64,000 nucleotides of DNA from Branchiostoma floridae (taxonomy: Eukaryota > Chordata > Leptocardii > Amphioxiformes > Branchiostomatidae): NCBI RefSeq assembly GCF_000003815.2, contig NW_023365752.1, positions 1-64,000 of the forward strand, read 5' to 3'. Below, piece after piece: positions 56,611 to 64,000 of this stretch. Made by a program: the position numbers and the translations under genes. The number at the start of each line of letters is the position of its first letter. The first letter of the stretch is position 1. The notes under the pieces were generated by a model that was not told the origin of the DNA, searched no databases, and saw nothing but the letters and a program-made list of their open reading frames with translations.

Positions 56611-59600
56611 GTGAGTTTTCAAACGTATAGCCCTTTGTTAAGCTTCACAGTAAGAAAGACATGGCAATAAGGCATTGATATGTTTGTTGTATTTTAACAT
56701 TACAAGACACTTTCCGCGGAGCAAACCTTTAACTGGATTCACCATTTCTTTGTCAATAGCCATGAGATTTCAGCTGCCGTAAAAGAGATGCAGTACGTGG
56801 ACCTTCCGGCAGGTGGCAGGTTGAGCGTCCCCCCAGGAGCTACTGATGAAGATATTTCCGTCATCACAGCAGTGCTGAACCCACACGGCTACGACATGAA
56901 AATCAGGCTACAGGACGACGAGCTGCTAGTCAGCGACATACTAGAGATGAGACCGGCCGGGATGGAATTCTCCAAACCTGTACAGCTGAAGATTCAGCAC
57001 TCCTTACCCAAGTTCTACTGTGAAAAGGAGTTCATCGTCAAGACGACTGAAAATCTAGGATACTCATGGAGGACTCTGGATACAGTCAGCCAACAAGAGC
57101 AAGTAAGTGATGGTTGTGCCTGCTTGCATGTGGTTTATACAGGGGTGCCTAAGCATTTGCACGAACCTTATGAGATTCCTCCGAATATTATGTGATATGC
57201 ACGAATCACTATGTGATACACACAAACCTTATGTGATTTGCACGAACCTTATGTGAAATCTGCCGATTACTACCCGGGTCACGTGACAGGCGGAGCGGGA
57301 TTTTTAAGATGGCGGCTTCGATCTTTAGCGACGAAAAATACGATGTGACGCGCAGAAATGAAGAAAACGAGTATCTCACATGTTTTTGAATACGTCTTCT
57401 CAATAGTATATGTCCATCATTCAATACTTTGAAATAAAGAAATCACGGGTAGAAATGCTAAAATACACGCTTTCTCCCAACGTAGCGGCGGCGCCGGTTT
57501 GCATAAGGTTCGTGCAAATCACATAAGGTTGAGCAAATCACATAGTGATTCGAGTGATTTTCATAAGGTTCGTGCATAGTGATTCGTGTGTATCACTTAA
57601 GATTCGTACTGATCTCATAAGGTTCGTGCAAATACTTAGGCACCCCTGTTATAGAACAATAGAATTGCCAAGGATGTATGTATCGCCTCATGCCTTCTTT
57701 CATATAGAATCATTATCATATGCATTTCAACTTCAATATTGTTGCATTGTTTGGATTCAACTTATTCGTAAGTGTATGGGATTTAGGGTAAGCGTGTGCA
57801 CCTTAATTTCAAAAGGGCCGCATATGTTTGTTGTGCACTTTCCAGGGTCAGTGGTTCGTCACTGTGTATGTCGACCATTTCTCGGAGTTTGTGGTCGTTG
57901 CGAGACCACGAGAACACTACCAGAGAGTTGAGCGAGGGCAACTATCAACCTTAAGGTCAACACAACAGACAGGCGTCGAGATGTCGTTTCCTAAGGACAG
58001 TGTTCCATACAACACAGACATATCATTTAAGGTACGGGTATTTCTGTACTGCATGCAACATTGTTGTAAAGAGATATCATAAAGATTGCTATATAGTATC
58101 TCGTATCATATCTGTTAACTGTATCTTTTCAACATGTCTTGTGACCTGCACTTAGCCCGGTGTGGAAAAAAATGTGCAATAAAGGTCTTCATTCATTCAT
58201 TCATTCATTGTGACGAAGGTTCTCCCCGTGGATGCCGACACCCTGACGTGCGCTGGTACGGGTGAAGATGGCATCAGCGGTATCGACAGTATGAGTCACA
58301 TCGTCAAGTTCTGCCGTGGTAGCAATCTGCTCCTCAGCAGCCCTGCCACCATAGTGTTGCCGCTGTCACCAGGGGACGGGGACAGCAGAGTTCGCGTGCT
58401 GAGCTGCGATTGGAGAGGTCGGTGGGAAGACGTCACTAGCGCTGTTGACGACATCGTCCTGCAGGGGTCAAAGGTGGCTTTTACAACCGACCGGCTGAAA
58501 CACGGGTGAGTTGTGTTTTCATCCTGTTACATACTCAAAAGCTGAGAGAACGCGTACTACTTTCTTTTCATCAGGAATGCACAACCTTAAGCCTTAGTTC
58601 TCATCAGGCTCATAAATTGTAATGTAGTATTGATTTCCTAAATCCCTACCAGAAACTTTGTAGCACTCGGCCGAATAGTTGGCTAGATAGTTTAGAATAT
58701 ACCAGAAGTCGCGATCGGCTCATCTTTTGGTATTACTCTTTTTCGATAGACGAAAACAGGATTCACTCAACATAAGGTATCCATAAAAAGAAATGAAATC
58801 AACTTCTTCTAGTGCTTCATATATGTCTGTAGACACCTAAAACTGTAAAAAAAGACTTAGCATCGGCTTGGGAAAGTGCCATGTAAATGTTACAATGCAA
58901 CGGCCTTTGGAAATATGTGACACAATCATAGAAAGAGTCACATTCAATTGCTTTCCTCCTTTTATTATTAAAATGCTCCCACAAATCTCAAACTATATAA
59001 GCAAAAATTTTAGATATATTAAGACAAATGTATAAATGGACCCCGATTCGGAAAAGTCACCCTACCACGAGGGTAATAACAAATCAATACCTTTTTACAG
59101 GTTCACTGTTCTTTGTTGTGACAACATTCAAGAATGTGCGGGGATGGTCAACACGGTGATCAAGAACATCCGGGCCAGACTCGTAAGAATCGTTATCTTT
59201 AAGAAGTGGAATGAACCCCGAGAGGAGGGAGTGATGACCGCCCGGATAGAGTGCCTTCTTAACGAGATAGTTGAAGACCGCATCGTCAACACTGAACACC
59301 AAGGATTCGAACGGCAGGTAAGAGGAGAGATGAAAAGGGGCGAGTCCGAGAACAAGCGAAGCTTTGAAAATAACGTCAATATCTGCCAAAGTTTAACATA
59401 CCATCTCATTTAGATCAGCATTATGTATAATAGATAAGGGAAATAACAGCTTCCCGTGTTATCAAGCAGTTTCTATATTTAGCTAATATTTGGCGACAGC
59501 TGACTGACACAAACAACTGAAGCATTCCAATCCAGATTTCAGCTACAAGTGTCCATCTTGTTTCTTCAGCCGGGTACACCCACCCCTCCCATCAAAATGA

Positions 59601-62600
59601 TGGAAGGAGAAGAAATTTGCGTCATATTCGAAGGCAACATCCGTCCCGTAGAAAACAGCAATGGAGTCGACTATACCTTTTACTGCGAGAGGCCGCGAGT
59701 GTTGGAGCTTGACACACAGCTGGTGGACAAGGACAAAGGTGCAACTTCCAGGGTTGAGCTGTATCCAGGGCGATTGGAAAATCTAGGAAAGGCAAGAAGA
59801 AGGAGAATTCGAGGTCCAACTATTCAAAAGAAGCCACCTCCTCCACCACCACCGAAGAAAGAGGTACCGCCACCGGTACCACAACCGCCCCCGATAGTTG
59901 CACCTCCACCCCCGCGGCCAGCTCCACCTCCTGCACCTCCGCGGCCAGCTCCAGCCCCGCAGCCAGCACCACCTCCGCGACCCAAACCACTGCTGACTGC
60001 CGAAATAACGCCTCCCACAGTAAGTAAAATCATACACATTTCAAAATGTAAGGTTCTGATGGCTGATTCGGGACCGCCTCCAAGCTGCCTTTATTGTAAA
60101 GTCTAAGTCGTTATACCCCTGCCACATTTGGCGAAAATCGATCGGACGACGATTCTGTGCGCGGCAATCGCCCGAGCCTCGCTTATAATAATAAATTTAT
60201 TGCAAAACAATTGTACAAAGTACAAAGTATGGCTTATATGTGACAGGGACAGTTTTTAGGTGAAAAATACCCGCAACCCTCTGTCGATCTTATATATGGT
60301 CGATCTTCTATCGATACGCCCGAAGATCGTGGATAATGTGACAGGGTTATTAGGACATTTTAAGGGATAGCTAAACACACAGAGCATTGTAAACAAAACA
60401 ATAGAATCATTTTTGTTCTTTCACATCTTTTTCTTTGACTTTAGAATTGAGTTTAACATTTAATCATGTGAGTTTGCTTTTCCCGATATTCGTTGTCTTT
60501 TTTTGGCGTTTTACGCCATTTATTTTCTCATTTAGAAGCTGTTTTGTACTATTGACAGAACGGTCGAAACTTGACGAAGATTGATGAGCGCGCGGATTTT
60601 ATCCATATACTTAAACCAACATTACCTAGGGGAGCTGATGTGGTAAAATTACAATAAGGTAATAAAGACGATAATTGCATTGGATTTCAGATGGTGTCAC
60701 CGACATGCTACACTAAAACCCTTCAGAGAGAACATCGTTTGGTACGGTTAAAAATGAAATTATGATACATATTGTATTGTTTCTATCCCCAAAGGCAACC
60801 GTTTGTGACTACTGGTTGGCGTGCAGGCGGTTCAAGAACACCTTAGAAATCGGTGGTGAGTATATGTGCCATTACGGTTATGTTAAGCTTATCACTTATT
60901 CTGCAATTCAACTATATATGGCAAAGTCATTGTCTGCTTATCTATGATAAAATCTTTATTGACACGATAAAAGTACAGCGACTTTCATAAGGTCTATAAC
61001 AACTACTTACAGTGCAACTAAACAGACATACACATGTATGGATATCTATAGATACATGTATGAATAAGTCAACATATTGGGTCTAGCATGTCATTTACAC
61101 TTAGTTCTTAGTGTCTATTAGTTCTACGGTATAAGAATGGATATATTTTCCTACTTGTACACAGTGAGGATTATCTCCTCTCAGAATGTAGTTGGATTTA
61201 TCTTTCGATCAGAGAGCAGGAAATTCTTTACAGCAAGCGGAAATAATTTGTGAACAGCTCTTTACGTTTATCACATTACAATTTATTCCACCCGTTCAAC
61301 GCTTTTCAAACTCGACTAATTCTCTTCAAGTCATGGTGACAGATAGGGTTTGCACTGTGACAGCGATTAGTATTAGCGAATACCTCTCGTGAATCGTTAT
61401 ATTAGGATGAGAAATTCTTACGCCTCAAACATTTAAAGTGTGGAACACTTTTTTCCAGACAACTACTTCTGTTCCTCACAGGACAAGTGTTTTTGTGAGA
61501 AGTGTCACGTAGGCAGGGGCGATCCAGATTCTAGGTCCCGAGGAAAACCAGAGACGAAGTACGGGAAGCCCGTGGGGTGGAGTAGGTTCGGTCTCAGGTG
61601 CGTTTCATATATCATATTACATTGTATTGTATTGTATTGTATTGTATTGTGTTGTGTTGTATTGTATTGTATTGTATTGTATTGTATTGTATTGTATTGT
61701 GTTGTGTTGTATTGTATTGTATTATATTGCATTGTATTGTATTGCATTTCATTGTATTGTGCTGTATTGTATTGTATTGCATTGCATTGTATTGTGTTGT
61801 TTTTTAAATTTTATTCTATTGTATTGTATTAAGTCATGTAGGGCCACCCCAATTTTAGCTGTTGTTTCCCGACCCTATTTTTTCCGATTTGAATAAAAAG
61901 AAAAACTTTTCAAATTGATGGACTCACCTCGTGTTGACAAAATTTCACTGCCTCTCTTTTCTCAAATTAACTATGGGCCTCAAATTCCAGTCCGTGCCGA
62001 TTTTGTACGGTACATTTATCATTTTTCTTTAAACTTTGAACTTTGCTACCAGGGACCCCATAAATGTTGAAATGTTATTATTTCTGTTGTGTAAATTGAG
62101 TAAGCCCCCCGATTCCTACCTTTGCAAAAGTTTTTTATCGACCAACCCACCCAATTTTTTTCTGAAAGAATCCTAGAAACAACAAATAAAATTGGTGTGG
62201 CCTAAAGAGACTCGTATTAAGATGTATTCTAACAGGGCTTAGAATTTGTAACTTATGTGGGAAGCACCTCCGTATTCAACAGAAGCACCTAAAGCAACCT
62301 TATACATTGTAATAAGTTACCTTGGCGTAGTGTGAAGATTTTAAAAGCTTAAAGATATAGATACAAATGCCTATATTTGTACCAATTATAATGTAAATTT
62401 CACACACCATACAGTGTCAATCCAGCGTTCATAGACGAGCAGTTGAAAGTGTTCACAGACTGGCATCGCGCGTACCACGGGACCGGTTCGGGTGCGGTGA
62501 AACAAATCCTGCAGACCAGCTCACAGCTGCTCATGCCATGTAAGATGCTCATATTTCTCTTCTCGCCCTTAGTCTCACTCTATCTCTTTAATCTATATAT

Positions 62601-63291
62601 TTATCTTATGCTACAGTTTTAAACCATATATACGTAGACAAAATTAAGCGCTTACAAACAAGCTTTCGATTCTCTGATCCTTATCAAGTTGAATAACCCA
62701 AAGCCTAAGTCACACATCCAGACCGTAAATGTGACGTCAGGAAAGGGTCAAAGGTGCTCATATATCTATTTGTTTGTCTGCCTCTTTTACTATATGACCA
62801 TCTGTATATATACTAGTAAATGTGTGTCTGTCTATCTGATACATCTATCTCTAGCTGTCTATTCATCTGTCTATTTATCTATGTCCATTGACTTTCTCCC
62901 TATATACTACTGTATACATCTATCGACCTATCTATATATCAGTTATCTGTCTGTTTATTTATCTGTCTGTCCATTCACTTATGTGTCTGTGTAATACTTT
63001 AAGTATCTATCCATATATCACTTGTGTATGCTTCTGCTGGAATACTCTAAACAACCGCAGTGTGAGGATATACAATCTTATATCTTTCTTTGCTTGTAAA
63101 CTCGTTGATCTGCATGTATCTTATGCCGACATTCATGTGTCTTATCGTTCATTTCATTCCATTTTAGATGACGTGACCCTGGGAGGCCAACAGCTTGGTC
63201 CCGGGAAAGGGAAAGGTTTTGATTCAAAACAGATATTTGTGTCCCCGAGCATCAAATACGCCGGCCAGGATCGGTATGCGGAACCGTCAAG
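54953..63291 (+). CDS. PIDD-like LRR-ZU5-ZU5-UPA protein with a Cys/His and ART-like C-terminus (partial, 10 exons)
   Basis: Exons 54953-56610, 56760-57102, 57846-58031, 58219-58505, 59101-59317, 59570-60019, 60795-60855, 61459-61597, 62415-62539 and 63168-63291 join in continuous phase with GT..AG introns, giving 1,196 codons and running off the window. Order: twelve LRRs (~43-345), an acidic helical segment (~350-545), ZU5 (553-~680), second ZU5 (~705-820), UPA (~825-985), proline-rich linker (~990-1045), Cys/His cluster (1051-1084), and a domain with YHGT (1134-1137) and SPSIKYA (1181-1187). The first 985 residues match PIDD, the p53-induced scaffold of caspase-2 and NF-kB complexes. HFS at 678-680 matches the PIDD self-cleavage motif; the second site reads HGFT. 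No death domain precedes the C-terminal modules. The ATG at 54953 (ACAAAGATGA) is chosen because the longer frame opens with TTG inside an intron-like TTTATTTCAG acceptor (54908). Confidence 0.88.
56760..57102 (+). CDS. PIDD-like gene, exon 2: first ZU5 domain
   Basis: Completes a split Ser codon and adds 114 codons between TTTGTCAATAG and CAA|GTAAGT. GGRLSVPPGATDEDISVITA opens the domain and ILEMRPAGMEFSKPVQLKI is the usual ZU5 signature. Reading beyond 57102 only adds intron. Confidence 0.9.
57140..57648. mobile_element. 509-bp MITE with long terminal inverted repeats
   Basis: In intron 2 of the PIDD-like gene. The ends CAGGGGTGCCTAAG and CTTAGGCACCCCTG lead into nearly perfect inverted arms (over 35 bp), with subterminal copies of GCACGAACCTTATGTGAT repeated several times per arm. 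TTATA is duplicated at 57135-57139 and 57649-57653. No coding capacity; superfamily uncertain (hAT-like ends, but the target duplication seems shorter than 8 bp). Confidence 0.9.
57846..58031 (+). CDS. PIDD-like gene, exon 3: HFS motif and start of second ZU5
   Basis: 62 codons, phase 0 at both ends (CACTTTCCAG; AAG|GTACGG). The strand VTVYVDHFSEFVVVARPRE places His-Phe-Ser at 57876-57884, the position where PIDD cuts itself between Phe and Ser. VEMSFPKDSVPYNTDISFK starts the next ZU5. Confidence 0.9.
58130..58210 (+). mobile_element. LINE 3' tail with (TCAT)n
   Basis: Plus-strand GTGCAATAAAGGTCTTCATTCATT tail in intron 3, similar to the 3' end of the LINE at 49345 (GTGCAATAAAGG). The tail stops nine bases before exon 4. 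Confidence 0.7.
58219..58505 (+). CDS. PIDD-like gene, exon 4: second ZU5
   Basis: 95 codons plus two bases, ending CACGG|GTGAGT. Begins VLPVDADTL and contains SSPATIVLPLSPGDGDSRVR. The acceptor GACGAAG lies only nine bases after a (TCAT)n retroelement tail that supplies the pyrimidine tract. Confidence 0.88.
59101..59317 (+). CDS. PIDD-like gene, exon 5: UPA domain, first part
   Basis: Acceptor CCTTTTTACAG, donor CAG|GTAAGA. Joins as KHG-FTVLCC where the second HFS of PIDD would lie, then reads IKNIRARLVRIVIFKKWNEP and IECLLNEIVEDRIVNTE. Confidence 0.88.
59570..60019 (+). CDS. PIDD-like gene, exon 6: UPA end and proline-rich linker
   Basis: 150 codons, phase 0 at both ends (TTTCTTCAG; ACA|GTAAGT). 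MMEGEEICVIFEGNI and YTFYCERPRVLELDTQLVDK through SRVELYPG close the UPA domain. A basic KARRRRIRG and about 55 residues of PPPPPPPKK / PPRPAPAPQP follow, a likely SH3 or profilin ligand. Confidence 0.88.
60117..60348. mobile_element. MITE in intron 6 with CCCTG(C/T)CACATT ends
   Basis: The left end CCCTGCCACATT and the right end AATGTGACAGGG are inverted repeats with one mismatch; TTAT lies just outside both. A retroelement tail (minus-strand GCAATAAATTTATTATTAT) is nested at about 60182-60230. Confidence 0.65.
60349..60794. other. Intron 6, no further feature
   Basis: AT-rich intron sequence without recognised repeats. Confidence 0.5.
60795..60855 (+). CDS. PIDD-like gene, exon 7: first half of Cys/His cluster
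   Basis: 61 bases between CTATCCCCAAAG and GGTG|GTGAGT. Reads ATVCDYWLACRRFKNTLEIG; the other two frames contain stops. Confidence 0.8.
60856..61458. other. Intron 7, retroelement tail only
   Basis: Near 60950 the minus strand reads GTGTCAATAAAGATTTTATC, a probable retroelement tail. No exon is needed or seen between exons 7 and 8. Confidence 0.5.
61459..61597 (+). CDS. PIDD-like gene, exon 8: second half of Cys/His cluster
   Basis: Acceptor CTTTTTTCCAG (AG at 61457-61458), donor CTCAG|GTGCGT. With this acceptor the frame reads DNYFCSSQDKCFCEKCH and GKPVGWSRFGL. The nearer TTCCTCACAG acceptor would put a stop in frame, so it is rejected. Confidence 0.82.
61619..61835 (+). repeat. (ATTGT)n microsatellite
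   Basis: About 40 pentamers of ATTGT with GTTGT, GCATT and ATTTC variants in intron 8. A related run begins at about 63970 at the right edge. Confidence 0.97.
62415..62539 (+). CDS. PIDD-like gene, exon 9: YHGT segment
   Basis: Acceptor CACCATACAG, donor CAT|GTAAGA. Encodes VNPAFIDEQLKVFTDWHRAY-HGT and AVKQILQTSSQLLMP, compatible with the first strand and helix of an ADP-ribosyltransferase fold. Confidence 0.85.
62760..63010 (+). repeat. Degenerate TCTA/TCTG microsatellite
   Basis: Interrupted TCTATCTGTCTAT-type sequence in intron 9. The open frames here are repeat artefacts. Confidence 0.85.
63168..63291 (+). CDS. PIDD-like gene, exon 10: SPSIKYA segment
   Basis: Acceptor TTCCATTTTAG, donor TCAAG|GTACAT. 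Encodes YDVTLGGQQLGPGKGKGFDS then KQIFVSPSIKYAGQDRYAEP. Ends two bases into a codon, so at least one more exon lies beyond 64000. Confidence 0.85.
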
Positions 63292-64000
63292 GTACATGTA
63301 TATACCAAGCAGTTAGGCCTCCGCAAGGCCTATGAATACATTGTATGTTACCACCAATCTTACTATCAAAGCCGATTGACAATATAATCACATACAACAG
63401 GGAATATCTAACTACATGTTAAGCTAGTACAAAAACACTGCTAAAAACGACTAAGTATTATTCAAACAACTGTTCCACAAAGCCAAAACGGCAGTATTCT
63501 AAACTCGGCTAAACGGCGCAAACAAAACAATATCATATAAAATATATAGCGAGCAATTAAGCATCGCAGCTATTGTCCTAATTGTGTGTAGCCACTGTGA
63601 TAAAAGCAAATTTCTCCATCATTATAGACAAAATAAAAAATCAATTGAAACATATTATTAGAGAACTTTGTATCTCGTTGTTTCAAATTGGAATTCTTGA
63701 ATTGGTCTCAATGATTTCACGAGTCACATTGAAAATGGATTTGGACTTCTTGATCTAAATATTAGCGCACTTTAGAGCAGCTGAAATATCATTGCCTGCG
63801 AGAATATAAGTGAAAGCCAAAATCCAGTTCCCTTAAAATATACTTTCTGTACCGAATGTCTAAACTGTCGAATGATGCAAAAGAGAAGTTAACCTTGTTA
63901 CATTAGAGTTACTCAAGTGTTCCTGATGAGTTGCGCCTTAACCAGATATATTCATGTTGCTACTATGTTTCATTGTATTGCATTGTGTTATATTGCATCG
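63292..64000. other. Start of intron 10, no further exon
   Basis: Follows the exon 10 donor. AT-rich; ends in the beginning of an ATTGT-like run. I find no exon that would continue the frame. Confidence 0.6.

Noticed and set aside
59783-60039. Gly/Trp/Arg-rich minus frames
   Set aside because: Antisense of the proline-rich linker of exon 6; the biased codons create open frames.
61475-61484. Acceptor TTCCTCACAG for exon 8 of the PIDD-like gene
   Set aside because: Joined to exon 7 in phase it gives a stop after a few codons; the TTTTTTCCAG acceptor 20-odd bases upstream keeps the frame and adds the Cys-containing NYFCSSQ.
61440-61896. Cys/Ile/Val/Leu-rich frames of up to 130 codons
   Set aside because: Translations of the ATTGT microsatellite; only 61459-61597 is coding, as exon 8.

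Overview
The window looks like a draft-assembly piece of an invertebrate chordate genome, most likely an amphioxus (Branchiostoma). This is an inference from several things: spliced genes with GT..AG introns, a myosin XV gene with chordate-like landmarks, a PIDD-like LRR-ZU5-UPA gene, a tRNA-derived SINE of a kind I associate with amphioxus, many MITEs and non-LTR remnants, and 100-base N gaps. No bacterial genes, operons or CRISPR arrays are present.

Layout. 1-17073 is almost gene-free. A piggyBac-like MITE leads into a ~203-bp satellite (A), interleaved with a ~205-217-bp satellite (B). B runs forward to 10740 and then in reverse orientation from 11391 to 17073, so the block is a giant inverted repeat with a 5'-truncated LINE inserted in its right arm. 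A scrap of cloning-vector polylinker sits beside the 893-base gap. 17174-19231 holds two minus-strand exons of a myosin XV gene whose remaining exons lie outside the visible sequence. Its upstream intron carries a rearranged non-LTR insertion flanked by a perfect 13-bp target duplication.

23424-34060 is a tandem segmental duplication. Each copy carries one intact five-finger C2H2 zinc-finger gene on the minus strand (463 and 465 codons). The second copy has gained a MITE and a ~2.5-kb insertion, and it differs from the first by a ~95-bp local inversion. 34780-37440 is a 96-bp minisatellite of about 27 units, each with a perfect 14-bp palindrome; its long open frames are artefacts. 37.4-42.6 kb is repeat-rich and without a convincing gene, but includes a strong foldback hairpin. 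42700-44561 is a three-exon gene for an unrecognised 155-residue single-pass membrane protein. 44.6-54.7 kb holds microsatellites, a decayed LINE, a SINE and further copies of the piggyBac-like MITE.

54953-63291 is the most interesting part: ten plus-strand exons in continuous phase encode at least 1,196 residues. The order is twelve LRRs, a helical segment, ZU5, ZU5, UPA, a proline-rich linker, a Cys/His cluster, and a domain with YHGT and SPSIKYA motifs that resembles an ADP-ribosyltransferase fold. The front matches the p53-induced PIDD protein, including one HFS autoproteolysis motif, but the PIDD death domain is replaced. The gene runs off the right edge of the window.
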